The notes under the pieces are model-generated. The model saw nothing but the letters and a program-made list of their open reading frames with translations, did no database searches and had not been told where the DNA came from. A DNA stretch of 64,000 nt from Paragorgia papillata (Eukaryota; Cnidaria; Anthozoa; Scleralcyonacea; Coralliidae): positions 556,001 to 620,000 of the forward strand of contig JAWNZC010000472.1 of the NCBI GenBank assembly GCA_035771165.1. The letters are read 5' to 3'. The position numbers were made by a program, and so were the translations under genes. Of this stretch, positions 44,901-61,500 are shown in pieces (position 1 is the stretch's first letter; every line of letters starts with the position of its first letter).

Positions 44901-47900
44901 CCAAAAAAGCATACAAGATTTTTTGGATTTTCAAAATCCTATGGGATTTTTTTTTATTTGAGATTTTTCCAGATATTTTGGAATTTTTGCGGATTTTTTG
45001 AGATTTTTAAATGGAGTGATTTGCCACTCGGTTCACCCTTCGATGAGTAAAATCATCTGGTGTTAATTTATTAAACAGAATAAAAAAAAACAAAGGAGCT
45101 GTTTTTGGCTGGCTCAGGCAGTAATGGGTTAAACAAACAATACATTAATAAGTAAATAAATAAATAAATAAGCAAACAAAATAAAATATTGCATGTTATG
45201 AAAGTGTTTAGATATGTCTATTTGTCTGCTTAACCATTAATAAATCTTCAGCTGGTTGTTCTGATGCCATGGTGTGAAGTAACTCACAATTTTCTTTCCC
45301 GTTTAATAAAAGGGTCGCGTTTTCTGTAGCTTACATTCATTCTCAAAATGCTCTATACCTTTCGGAGTTTGTACCCTTGAATCCAACTGGTCTGGTGGAT
45401 CATCTCTTGCATGTTGATCTTCTAAAATAGGTTTTATGAAATGAAATTAAGCAATTAGATAAAACAACAATATTAAACTTATAAACAGCGTCATATTTTA
45501 TTTGTTACGTGGGAAATTTTCGGCATAGTGTGAACAGTCATTTAAAAAGTGTCAAGAAATTCCAAGGACTTTGCGTGAACAAAAGGACTTTCTTCCGTTT
45601 TTCAGACGTAAAGGTAATCGTGTGAACATAAGTGTGTTTAACCGTTTTGATAGACACTGTGAGATTGTCGAGACGTAATTGGCTAAACTAAAGGTGAGGT
45701 AATACGGGCAACATTTTTCTTCAACTTTCAACGCAACTTTGCTGTGTTGCAAGTTGAAAAGTGTTTTTGCATGTATTTATATACCACCCACCTCAAAACA
45801 TTGTCATGCAACAATGATTTTGTAAGTTGAAAAAATTTGTTGAAAAAAAAGTAGACTCCAGTTCTACCTGCTGCAACATGCTGTTTCAACTTGCAACAAA
45901 ATCATTGTTGCACGACAATGTTGAGGTGGGTAGTTATACCTATATATACGTGCAACTACAACGCTTTTCAACTTGCAACGCAACAATGTTGCAGCAATTT
46001 CTTGCTCGTATTACTTTCACCTTTATTTAGGGCACATTCATGTGACAATAGTTTATGTCCAAGTTCGCGTGCGGTTATAAAATGCTACCTTTTTGACCAG
46101 AAACGTCATAAAATAACAACAAACTAAATATTAATTACAGTTCAGAAAGAGGATCTCTCTAAATTCTAAGTATTCAAACAATGTCCGGAAAAGAAGTAAT
46201 CTATAAAGCTTTGTATAAAGCCGTGTGCGACTGTGGAGACAGGTTTCAAGAATCAAGACAGATTGCATTAAACTTTGTGCAACAGTTTGTGAAACTTGTC
46301 TCGCAATGGAAAGTGACACAATTTCATAAAACCTTGATCTGGCTTCAAAGTTGAATTCTCAAATCTTGGGCATCCTAGTTTCCAGGGCCTCCTCAGTACT
46401 GAAGATTATAATTGTGAAACCTGAGTTTTGCGACCACCCCAGGTGCCACGTAAAAGTGGTCGTTAAGGACAGGTGGGTCGTTCAGACAGGTAGTGATGTG
46501 ACGTCATAGCAGCCATTTTGGCAGCGGCGCGACTCGTACTATCGTTCACTTCAGTTTTTGCGCTGTGTTTTTGTTACGTTTCAGATTCAATTTTTGCGCT
46601 GGTTTGGTCTTGTTAAAAGCTCTTGGCTTTATTTACGATCTTCCAGTAGTATTTTTTAGATGTGAACACTCAGTTTTGTCACTTTCCTTTCCAAGTTAAA
46701 AAGCCATTGTAAAATATACAAACTTGTCGCGGTAAACGATCGTCAAGATCAACTTGTCTAAAGTTAACAAATATTACTCATGGTTTTGGATTGTTCAGTC
46801 ATTGTATTAACTCTCAAACATCAACTAAAAAGTATTTGGCTTTGGCAGGAGAAATTCACACAGATTTTCATCAAATAATGCTCAAAAGAGAAGCAAAACA
46901 AGACTGAAATGCGGTAACACGGCAATTGAGCAACACTTCCGGTTTCTTGTTTTCGCATGTGGTCGCATTCGCGTTTGTTTCCTACGACGCGCAAGGCAGG
47001 TGGTCGCTCATTGCAGGTATATTTCAACTACAAATCGTCCGTGCCAGAAAAAGTGGTCGTATATGACAGGTGGTCGTAAAACATGGGGGTCGCAAAACTC
47101 AGGTTTCACTGTACTACTTATTCCCAGTAGACCGCGAACACAGTTGGTTAATTTGAAGCTTTCAGAAAACCGTCATGTGATCACACTGTTGTGTCTTCTC
47201 ATGTGAAAACACAACGGCTCTGGCTAAGCGACTCAACAGTCAAGGACAGTCAAAATGAGTCGCTTCAGGTATTTAAGCGAAGAACAACTTCGATTACAGT
47301 ATCTGGATGAAGAAAATACTTTTGTTCGTCTTTTGGAAGACGCATGAGCTTTCGTTGAGATGTTTCGATGCTCTGTTCGGGTCGAGACGGTTGAGAGTAA
47401 ATTAATAACAATCAAGGTGCGACCACTTCATCTCAAATTTCAAGCATGAGAAAATCGTAGCACGTGATCAATTTAAGAAATGGTTGTTTCGCGGTTTAGT
47501 GGGAACAATAGTACTATAACTATACTTATGCACTATTAGATATGTAGTATCTGGACACATCTACATCTTTATAATTTAAGTTTCTTTATATTTATGTAAA
47601 AGCGTACCTGAAGCCTGTCCAGTCATGTTGAGAACAACATTACATGTACTTGCAATGATAGTCGTTCCTGTATTTTCCCGTATATTAACATTGTTTGCAT
47701 TTCCTTGCGAATCGTCCTCGTTCTCGGACTCTGATCGCGAAGAGTCGTCTACAACGAAAAGTGTTATTTACAAAACACGAGTTGAGCAAGCGATCATATT
47801 AAAGAAATATGATCTTAAAAAATTGCTGTACAAGCTGTCGACCACAGCACTTTTAGGACAATATTACAGGTAACTACAGACGCAAACGTATATTTACTAA

Positions 47901-47982
47901 ATAAACCGCAAAGTGCGTATCAAGCTTTGATATAGCGTGGTTCTATATTGTTCAACCTACCATTATTTGGTGGTGAAGACAT
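41956..47982 (-). CDS. NACHT-LRR (NLR-like) receptor with one apparent frameshift
   Basis: Six exons (minus): 47982-47961, 47748-47608, 45421-45359, 44762-42622, 42282-42199, 42109-41956. With one base skipped near 42910-42930 they give 867 codons in phase. A short Ser/Asp/Glu/Asn-rich N-terminus (no death or CARD domain seen) precedes a NACHT NTPase: Walker A HGGPGIGKTTL, Walker B region VFLFILDGVNEC, sensor ATSRPAL. A winged-helix-like region follows (HSFAHKSIQEFMAARCL is a typical NLR signature), then leucine-rich repeats (LEKVDLSCCNLSSKGL, LKHLDINLC, MPELNRL) and a short tail to TAG at 41956. Such proteins act as cytosolic immune sensors; ligand unknown. The frameshift may be a pseudogene lesion, an assembly error, or bypassed by a weak 95-nt intron. 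Divergent from Rab35. Confidence 0.78.
45000..45065 (+). repeat. Dispersed GACGAGTAAAATCGTC-family fragment
   Basis: Diverged member: TTCGATGAGTAAAATCATCTGGTG, here described by its ends TTCGATGAG and CATCTGGTG, in NLR intron 3. Confidence 0.5.
45686..46029. mobile_element. Foldback element in NLR intron 2
   Basis: The left end AAAGGTGAGGTAATACG is mirrored by CGTATTACTTTCACCTTT at the right. The inner block TTGCAAGTTGAAAAG is mirrored near 45965. Both arms are rich in GTTGCA motifs. Confidence 0.7.
46413..47110. mobile_element. Non-autonomous DNA element in NLR intron 2, TIR with GTTTTGCGACCACC
   Basis: The left terminus GTGAAACCTGAGTTTTGCGA is mirrored by TCGCAAAACTCAGGTTTCAC at the right. 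Both ends carry several short GTGGTCGT/ACGACCAC motifs (AAAAGTGGTCGTTAAGGACA and TCGTATATGACAGGTGGTCG). About 700 bp, no transposase ORF. Confidence 0.75.
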
Positions 47983-49271
47983 TCTATAATAGGATTACTT
48001 TGTCACAATTACTTTAGCACGCCTGTGGTCCATAATTTAATGCCAGGAATCGAGAAATGACCTTCCTTTTCAACTTCCACAACTTCCTCCTGAAGTCCTG
48101 ACTGAACAAAGAAAATTGGCAAACCAAGATTTAGAACAGATATACGTCATTGGGTATTTCCCCCCTGGTCATCATAATACTGATACTGTGTTGCACCATA
48201 CGGTGATTTTTACGTCATTCATGATCTTCATACTTATAAATGCATGAAGCCAGCCAATCAGAGCGTGCGTAGAGGAGATTTTTTACAAAACATCTCTGAC
48301 AAAGAAAACTTTTATACAAAAGACAAGAGCAATAACAGGAACTGTACTAAAGGGACTTTTTATAAAAAAGGGGGCACTTACTGGTATTTAGAAAAATAGT
48401 GGGGGGAAGGGAAGGGTGCTTATTTTAGTGTTATTTGAAGGGCACGCTGGGGTGCATATTTGGTGGTACCTTGAAACTTTGTTCCCAAAACGAGAACAAA
48501 GAGAAAAGATCACAGGGGGCCCGCACAAATAGTTTGCCTGTATATACCTAATATATATCATTTTATGTAGGACATGTAAATACATATTTATTATGGTAAA
48601 ATAATGGAAATGATTACGTTAGTGAATATAAAATAGACTAACATAACATAAATATGTATTTACATGTCATACATAAAATTATATATATTATGTACATACA
48701 GGCAAACTGTTTGTGCAGGCCCCCTGTTAGCCTCCCAATGAACTGATGGCTGCGAATGAGACCAGCCCCCTGTGAAAAGCTGTGAGGTTATCGATAGCTT
48801 TGATATGTGTTTGTGCAGAGCATAGCATGTCCACTGGTAGCCTGCCTAGCTAATGTTTCCAATAAGTAGCTGAGCCTGTGTACCAGTGCAGTTTCTCCCA
48901 GATATAATTTAATTTGATTTATCACAGATTAATAAATGAAATAAAGATTAAATTTAATCACGCATTAAATTTGATCTGAAGTTTCTGAATTTTGGAAAAC
49001 GCGTTCAAAATGTGCTGTTTTATATCTGAACCAATGTGAATATTATGAAATGTATCTCCAAGCATTAATTCCAGTGAAGAAATCCAGCTCCAAATGTTAC
49101 TAGTATTGAAATTAGCAAAAGTTTCAGTTTCGATTCTGAGCTTGGCAGTAGTCACGTGATAATCTTTTGGCATGTTGCTTCCTGTGCATGATCCCTCGTC
49201 AGCCTCCACCCTTTCGGGAAATTCTAAAATGCCGCAAGACTAGCTTCGATTTTCCTTCAAATAATTTAACA
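47983..49271. other. Intergenic region between NLR and Rab35 starts, with a foldback at 48512-48727
   Basis: Divergent start codons 1.29 kb apart. The foldback has ends AGGGGGCCCGCACAAATAGT and a mirror ending TTGTGCAGGCCCCCT, with inner arms CATGTAAATACATATTTAT. Nothing else is supported. Confidence 0.6.
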
Positions 49272-53303
<4,032 letters not shown>

Positions 53304-53641
53304 GAACAAAGAAGGAGAACTTCTTTAAATTATCAGCAATGTTTTGTGTGAAGAGGAACTGTCAGAGCCTACAGAGACTTCTGTGAGACATATGGAGAAA
53401 AGATAATGCCTATTTTGCACAAGATGTCAAGAACGATATACATTGTAATGTTAAAGGATCCACAGATTTTATCTGTGAAAACTAGAAAAAAACTTTTACC
53501 ACTTCAAAGAGTATAACAATAACATGCTCTTACCTGGGTTCTCACCTTGCACATCAGCACAGTGATCAGGCCCAATCTAGCCTGTGTACTGTTGGGGGGG
53601 GGGCATGTACAGTATTAGTACAAGTTAACAATTGAGAGACG

Positions 53642-53647
53642 AATAAA
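53642..53647 (+). terminator. Likely polyadenylation signal of Rab35
   Basis: AATAAA about 340 nt after the stop codon. Confidence 0.4.
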
Positions 53648-53709
53648 AGCTCAAATCATAAAATATTTTGGGATCAACTACTTTATTATTTTTCCATATA
53701 CATGTAGTG

Positions 53710-53880
53710 TATAGAGCGTTTTCACTCACATGATCAGTGGCCCTATTGGGGTGGTGAAACAATACGAAATATTTGAATAAGAAAGAGCTAATTCCCATAC
53801 CATACACCAATATGGCTGCCATTTCATTGTTTTGGTACACCAATATGGCCGCCGTGACATCAGATGAAAACGTTCTATAG
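53710..53880. mobile_element. Short MITE, TATAGAGCGTTTTC termini
   Basis: The left end TATAGAGCGTTTTCACTCAC and right end CATCAGATGAAAACGTTCTA are inverted. Two CACCAATATGGC(T/C)GCC motifs lie inside. Flanking TA is compatible with a TA target. I recall elements of this look from coral genomes. Confidence 0.75.
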
Positions 53881-54022
53881 GCAATGGAACACAACTTTTC
53901 CCAAGCCAGATTACACCATAGGTAGCCCAGGACTGCTTGGTGAGTTGTTTTTTGTTTGATAATTATATCAAGATATTTTGAGGTTTTATCCTCTAAATAA
54001 AATGCGACGTTTTGCGAACGAT

Positions 54023-54802
54023 CAGCATACACTTCTCGGTATATTCAGCATGAAGTACTAAAGCGCACTGTTAGCTCACTTAAGGTGGCCCCCTATAGTT
54101 TCAATAAATGCGCGCTATTTCATACGCTCATTATCTAATGTTATTCACAAGTTTAAAAATTTGTTAGATAAATACTAAGTAGACCTTACTATAGCCGAAC
54201 TATCGCAGATATAAAATATCTATCAAAAAGTTCAATTATTTGCTGTTACCATGGTAATAATGATGTTGGAACTTTGGTATATTTTTAAATATTGCATAAT
54301 TGAAGCGGCATGTCTTCAGTTTGCTTTGGTGAAATTTTTTTTAAATTGCTGAGATGATAGATACTGGTGTGGAGAATATCCATGCACAAAATCAGAGAGG
54401 GTTGTATGGACAGATTTTTTACTATAAAAATTATCGATTTAAAAATGTTCTGTCTTATGAAAATGTTTTAAAATTATATATACTTTAGAACTTTTTATAA
54501 ACTACGTACTTACAAAATTTTATCAATATTGCAAGGTCGCGCGAGAAAGAAGCAAAATTCACCGAAGAAAACGTCTACAAGTCTAACATCTATGTCCACG
54601 CAGTCATAGAATTTCGAATCGACAAGATCACTATTTACACATGCGTAGCGATACTATTTCTAGTCACCAGTCCCCTACTGAAATTACCATAGGGAGCCAC
54701 CTTAAATGCAACATTTTAGAAATATTTCACAACTACATGCTTTACAAATGCGCTTTAGTACTTCATGCTGAATATACCGAGAAGTGTATGTTGATAAGTA
54801 TG
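54023..54802. mobile_element. Nested foldback element (~780 bp) between Rab35 and ABHD11
   Basis: The outer arms, ATCAGCATACACTTCTCGGT followed by ATATTCAGCATGAAGTACTA, are mirrored at 54747-54800. Inside them a second pair of termini, TAAGGTGGCCCCCTATAG (54081) and ATAGGGAGCCACCTTA (54704), bounds a 620-bp AT-rich element. It reads as one element inserted within the loop of another. Confidence 0.7.
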
Positions 54803-54969
54803 TTGATAAGTGTATGCCTTCATTGGCCTTTGTGGTCTGTGATAGTTCCAGATTTTCAGTAATGAGTTTTTTCTCTAAGTTTGTGTGGAGAAATGGCATA
54901 CTGATACATGTCACTCAGATGATAGCAGAACCCACTCTCTATTCAGGCCAATAATCTGACCTATTGTCA

Positions 54970-57654
54970 TTACCTTGCTGTTAGAAATCTGTCAAGGATT
55001 TGTAAAAAGTCCTTCGGTTTGTCTGCATGGACCAAATGACCTGCACCAGGAACCACCTTGAGAGAAGCTTTTGGAAATATTTCTCTGATTGCACGTAGGT
55101 CTCGAGGTCTGAAAATTACATGAAAAGGGTATTTAAAGGGATCCTCAATTGTTTACAGTCAAACCGGATGTAGGAACATTGCACTTAGCAAGTTGCTAAA
55201 AATTTGCATTTTAAATATCAAACTTCACATAATATGAAGTTCTATTGAAAGTCAGAACAACTAACTCTACGGAAACTTCATGTTATGCAAAGTTCGATAT
55301 TTAAAATGCAAATTTTTAGCAACTTGCCAAGGAGTTGCCATGTATCATAAGCAAGTCAACATTGCAATGTTGTTGTCAATATCGCAAGGTCCCACCGTAA
55401 AGAACATCCAGTTTGACTGTAAACTTGTAGATATCCAAATGTTGGCAATGTACATGTATTTTGAAAATGAATTGACAAAATAGCTTATTTTATCATGGTC
55501 ATGATGTCACTTACTCATGTCATTAAGTGATGATGTAATTAACTGATGATATCATTAGCTGGTGATGTCACTAAGTAATGATGTCATTAACTGATATCAT
55601 TAGCTGGTGATGTCACTAAATGATGATGTCATTAACTGATATCATTAGCTGGTGATGGCACTAAGTAATGATGTCACTAAGTGATGTCACTAGCTGGTGA
55701 TGTCACAAAATGATGATGTCATTAGCTGATGTCACTAAGTGATGATGTCACTAAGTGATGATGTCATTAGCTGATGATGTCACTAAGTGATATCACTAAC
55801 AATGTCACTAACCCATGATGTCACTCAATCTCATGACATCACTAAGTAATGATGTCTTCAACTGATGACATCACATTCATGATGTCATTAATTGATGATC
55901 ATGATGTCATTCTGAAAGCAGCCGGGCCTATATAGCTTCTTTCATATAATTTGTTTTCAAACAAAGTGAAGGTGAGATTAGCAGCCTTACCCCAAGGTTT
56001 AGAGTAAAGTCATTTTAGTATATACTGTAATATTATACCATTATATTACCAGTAACTTACTTGACACTCTCCGAGTTTCCTCCTGCAATAAAAAGCACTT
56101 CTCCTTCATATCTTGGCATGCCATTAAGATCAATCCCCTTCATTAGTTCTGCAATGTTCTGTTGCAATCCTTTCAAGTTTAACTGCCATGTGAAGTTGCC
56201 TTGTTCATCTCTTTTAAGATTGGTAAGGAGAAAACCTCTTCGATCAGGAATCTAAAATTTGAATTAAATTATTATTCATCCCTTAACATGAATAGGAACA
56301 GAGGCATCAAACCTTTCCACCGTACTAGCCCACACAAAAGTTTATCACCAGATTTAGAAAAATCTCAAAATTGGTCTTGAAGAAAAGTGGGGAACTCACC
56401 CCCCCCCCCCCCCCCCCCCCCCCCCCACCCAACCTCTACACATTCTACATAGAAGCGGTTTTTCCAACTGTGCCTCCTTACCTGCAGAATTCCATCCCTA
56501 CAGGTTAGCACCCCTTGTTCCCCTATATAATATATTGATACCCTTGTTCTCTATAGATGACAACTTGAAATTAAAACTTACTGGTATTGACATTGCAAGG
56601 ATTTCATCTGCATCTTTCCTGGTTTTTACTTGAGATAGATCCACATTTAACATAACCTGAATCAGTCCTTGAAACTCACGTAATCTTTCAGCACTGGATG
56701 ATGTTGGGCTAACATCCACCACAACTAACTTCTCAACTTCATTGGGCATGCTCAGTGCCATTTTCATCGCTACTCTGCCACCCATACTGTGACCAATCAC
56801 AATGGCCTTGGGAGCAATGTTCAACTGAGAAAGTGTCTTTTTAACATCCCGACTCATCAATGTGTAAGACATTTTAGAAGTATGAACACTTTCACCATGG
56901 TTTCGACAGTCAACAGCAATTATCTTTTATCAATTAACAAAAATAAAAAGACAGCCTTGAAATCATTTGTCTTTACATCATCAGACAAGTGGAATTGGTT
57001 GAGATGGGACACGTGTTGGAGGAGGTGGAGAGTCACGCGAGAAGAAGGTTGAGTCAGGTGGTGGAAAGGGATACAAGAGTACAATCTTATTCCCAGAATG
57101 AGGCAATGAGCCAGCATTCTTGAAAGTTTCACTTCTCAGTCAAAAAATGCTGGAGGGGGTTGAGTCTACTTGGAATTTCCAGGGGGAGGGGTAAATTTAT
57201 ATCAGAAAATAGTGGAACTTCCAAAGGGGGTGGTAAAAAAAAAGCGGTTCCTCAACAGGGGGGTGTGGGTAAAAATTGGAATAGCCCAATAGTGCAGTAC
57301 ACCGGTGACCGGTACAATAATACAGTACATATAATTTTCAAACTTCTATAACAATATTTAAATATATCGTACCTCTCTTCCCGTCATTTTATTGTAAGTT
57401 TTACAAAGGCTAGACCAGTTTTTCTTTGAACCAAACAGACCATGAATGAATACCAAAGGTGTACTATCGTTTACAGCCTTAGGTTCATATCTGTCGTATG
57501 CAAGCACAACAGCTTCGTTTGATGTTGTTCGTACATGATGAATTCTCTCTTTCTCTCTTCCTAGACTACCTGTGCTGGCAAACAACACACGGTATTTCTT
57601 TGAAAACCATTTCAGAGAAAATGTATTTTGAACACGAACAAATCGCAGAAACAT
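54970..57654 (-). CDS. ABHD11: ABHD11, mitochondrial alpha/beta-hydrolase domain protein 11
   Basis: Four exons (minus): 57654-57373, 56923-56582, 56251-56061, 55108-54970, joining in phase to 317 residues (human 315). ATG 57654 is used; the frame upstream opens only from a TTG. A basic N-terminus (MFLRFVRV...FSKKYRVLF) suggests mitochondrial import. Then TPLVFIHGLFGSKKNW (oxyanion region), IIAVDCRNHGES, nucleophile elbow GHSMGG, VVVDVSPT (family acid Asp), GEVLFIAGGNS, and PGAGHLVHADKP with the catalytic His. Vertebrate ABHD11 is a mitochondrial serine hydrolase reported to protect the lipoylation state of the 2-oxoglutarate dehydrogenase complex. Intron 3 holds a TGATGTCA-rich array and intron 2 a poly-C run. 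Divergent from the Rab35-like gene; it lies between the two Rab copies on the opposite strand. Confidence 0.95.
55186..55329. repeat. Foldback hairpin in ABHD11 intron 3
   Basis: GCAAGTTGCTAAAAATTTGC, then ATTTTAAATATC, is mirrored at 55290-55329 with a loop of about 60 bases. Confidence 0.8.
55495..55915. repeat. TGATGTCACTAAG/TGATATCATTAGC tandem array
   Basis: Units of about 13-16 bp (GATGATGTCACTAAGT, GATATCATTAGCTGGT, GATGATGTCATTAACT) in irregular order over ~420 bp, in ABHD11 intron 3. Each contains TGAYRTCA, so the array is rich in CRE/ATF-like palindromes. Confidence 0.85.
56399..56426. repeat. Poly-C run of about 27
   Basis: Uninterrupted C from about 56400 to 56426 in ABHD11 intron 2. 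Confidence 0.9.
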
Positions 57655-58545
57655 TTTGACGATGTATGCCGCCAAATCGCGCCAATTCGTATAATTTCCA
57701 AATGCCTACATACCCCCCTCCTAACACGGTATCTATTCTGTGCCCCTGGCAACAGTTGACCTACACGCGGGGCATTATACACCCCCGTCATCGCCCCCCC
57801 CTCCCCTCCCCCCACTGTGTTCACGACTTGACGGCCACATATTTTAGTAGAGGGTCCTGAACGGGGGAGCGCAAAAATCCAAGTTCCCAGTGCTAAAAAT
57901 GGACAAATCCCAGTTCCCATTTTACCATTCAGGACCTCATGGAAGATTATCAGATTATGCTTGTTTTAGCGATTTTTACTATTCAGGCAAACCTGTATTT
58001 TCCGCATCTTCAAAATCGGCGGGGGACGCGCATTTTATAATTTTTTTACAGGGAATATAAACACTTAGCTTGATTTATAAACAAACGAGAGCTGGGGTAA
58101 CGTACCTATTGTAACAAAGCCAATTTTGATTAGCCTGCGGGCAGGCCCCCCTGTTTCTGTGAACGCTCGCAAGCTAATTTTGATTCACTTTTTGTTTACT
58201 ACGCATCCGCGTGTTTGGAACGTGTTTGGATCAAGTGAATGTCACAAGATTGTCACGGGATACGTCACGCGATATCCAGCTCGATTTTCCCGGAAATATC
58301 ACGAAACCCATTCGATTCTAGTATGTGAAATCCCGCACACAATAACCATCTTTAATTCCATAACCTTAACCATATCGTACTATTTTAGAAATGCCACTAA
58401 AGAAAACATTTATGCCATTCTTTGAAAAAATTACAAAGATGATTTGGTATTTTTGACACTGTAGAGTGACGTCATTTGATAAATTGCAACATTAACCGGA
58501 AGCTGTTTCAATTCAAATCATTCTCGAAGTAATAACAAAAATAAA
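57655..58545. promoter_or_regulatory. Intergenic region between divergent ABHD11 and Rab35-like starts
   Basis: 891 bp, containing a C-rich stretch (57710-57830). No other gene seen. It must hold both promoters unless 5' exons lie elsewhere. Confidence 0.5.
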
Positions 58546-61500
58546 ATGGCAAGGGAGTTTGATCATATGTACAAGTTCGTTTTAGTGGGAAACGCGGGTA
58601 AGTGTCTAGTTATATATTTTGTTTCCAAATTATACTGTATTAAAATTCTCAAGGACAAGATGTAATAATTATGTATTTGACTTGCGCAACGTTGGGGCTG
58701 TTTTTTGTTTATAAACTTTGATTGCTTTCAACGCACCCTGTACAAAATAGAACCATTCCTTTGTATATGTGCATTCCTTTGTGTTCATATTAAAATATTT
58801 GGTGCTTGAAGTATGGAAGAAATTCACAGTTTAATTAAGACTTCTGATTGTATAATATGCCATGTAAACGTAACATGTATAGAAAGTAATAAAATAAGAA
58901 AAATGAAAATATGAGTCAATACAGGTAAATGTTTGCTTGAGTCTTCACTGAGGCATCAAAAACTATAGACCTAGGTGCCGAAGTGCATGCAGTGAAGACT
59001 ATGACTATGAGCAAACTATTCTGATCTGTATTGGCAACCAATTGTTGTCCAAGAATTCAAAATGAAATGTTTCCGATGCTATTAGCAAGTTCACTCTGCT
59101 AGTATAAACACATGCATAGATATCACGTCATTATTGCCCTGTGTTTTACATGCAACCCTAATTGGGAATGCATGCAGACATTTTTGTAGGGTAGGCACAC
59201 AAGTCCACCGAGAAGGGAGAGCACAAGGGTCATTTTAATACCCCAAGGCCCTATACATGGGAAATGCTAGCCTGGGGAAATGTAGGAAAACATGCCCCCA
59301 TCTTATGCCCCCTATATATTATTTTTTTTTTTTTTTCAAAAGGTGTTGGAAAAAGTAGTCTTGTATTACAATTTTCAGAAACTAAATTTCAAGGTAAGTT
59401 CAAATTATGCTATTGAGCATATTTGTGTGGTACAGGTATTTACTTTTTGTTTAAAAATAAATCTTAAAAACATGCAAACTGAGTGAAGTCTAGTTGTGGA
59501 GTATTGTAAATTGTCAATGTACTTTCACTTTACTAGCAAATTATATCACAACCATTGGAGTGGATTTCAAAATTCGAATATTGAATCTTGATGGTGAAAG
59601 GTATAAACTTCATGTGTGGGACACTGCAGGTCAAGAAAGATTCAAGACTATAGTAACAACGTAAGAAAGCTTGTTCTGATTTACTGTGGGACCAATTTTG
59701 ACAGCTCAGGCAGGAATTGGGTTAATCACTTGTTAACTCATGACTGCGTAGCTTGGCTGGCTGGCTGAGGGTTCTCCCTTTGATGAGTAAAATCATTTGG
59801 CATTAGACATAGTGAAATAGCTTGTGGTTAGACAGAGTAAACTTGTTTGGTGTTAGACAGAGTAAAAGTAATAGACTAGCATTCAAGTTGATGTAGACAG
59901 ACTTTCAGAAGAATTAACACCTAGTTACCATATGCCAATGAAAGATTGCCTATTAATTTTTAAACTTAAGATAATCCTTAAAAATTGTAGAATAAATGTT
60001 ATAAAGTACAGTACTGTAGTCGCTTACAAAATGTAGAGTTAAACACTTCTACTTTACTTACCCAGTTACTATAGAGGTGCACAAGGAGTACTGATTGTGT
60101 ACGATGTGACGAATCAGGATTCATTTCTTGATGTTAATTCATGGCTTCATGAAGTACATCAAAACTGTTCTGGAGCTGCCATAATGATAGGTATGTAACC
60201 AGGGCCACTTTATCCTATGGGCAAAAGGGGCAGCTGCCCTGGGCCCTGCGTGAGCGGGGGGCCCCCAGCCCCATGAGAGAAAAAAAGTTTATTAATTGCA
60301 AAACGACTCAAGGGCTATTTGAATTTTGAGTTTTTAGTATCTGTATAATGTACATACTGAATATATTGTGGCGATTAAAAAATCTATTTCGATATATGCG
60401 CTGTACAAACCTTCCTTCCCGACACACAAGATAGGAGATAGTGAAATTTGCTCTATTTCTCTCGAGAAAAGTCTGGGAACTACACTTGGAGTTGGACTCG
60501 GAGACCGCCGGAAGTAAACTGGAAACATGGCGGCTTCAGAGAATTTTTAATATTTGGAGATGATGACATATTGTTGTGTGATTTTGTTCTGCCATCGCCA
60601 GAGCCGCCTTGGTAAAACTACCGAAGTTCTTGTCTTGCTAGGTTTTAAATGATTTTTAACCCATTTTCCAAAAATCCTATCTCTGCCTTTCCCAACATTT
60701 TTCCATATAGGGACCCCATCAAATTTCTCTGCCCCAGGCCCCATAATCTGTTAATGCGGCCCTGTATGTAACAGTATTAACTCATTCCTGTCCGAGGGCT
60801 TCTCCAGAGGTGAATAAAATCGTCCGATTCGGACAGGAAAGAGTTAGAGAGATAGTTTATAACTCATTCCTGTCCGAGGGCTTCCCCAGAGGTGAATAAA
60901 ATAAATCTGGTGTTAGGAAAGAGTTAAGGATATAGTTTATTAACCCTTAACTCCCACCATGTCAGGAGGTCTTCCCTTGAGGAGTAAATTTGTCTGGTGT
61001 TAGACTGAGTAAAAAATAAAAAGTTCCAAATGGCACCAATGGGAATGAAAGGGTTAAGGCGATAGTTTATATATATAAAATTATGTTTCAATCTTAATTA
61101 ATTTGAAGTGTCTGTGAAAGTGAAAAATTGTGATTAAACAAAGATATAAAAGATATATCCATTTGGATCAGGTGTACACCAAACCAAGCAACTAGGCAAG
61201 CATGCCTATTTTTTTCTTTTAGTTGGCAACAAATGTGACATGACTGATGAACAGGTTATCAAGACTGAATGTGGTGAAGAATTTGCAAGAGAACATGGAC
61301 TGCATTTTTTCGAAACAAGTGCAAAAGACAACATTAATGTCAACCAGGTAATGTCACAGCCTATAAATCGCATCCATAGTCACTTGCTGAGCAAGGTTAT
61401 ATATAATATGGTTTTCCATATTTATGTATGGTGATAATATAAACACACATACAGGATGTTGTGAGACTTGAGAAAAGAATGCTTGTTAGGGTAGGGGAGA

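Noticed and set aside
47233..47415. A small gene in NLR intron 2 (plus-strand ATG AGT CGC... giving MSRFRYLSEEQLRLQYLDEE before a stop).
   Set aside because: Only 30 codons, no continuation or splice donor in a plausible position; possibly a decayed transposase start, not supportable.
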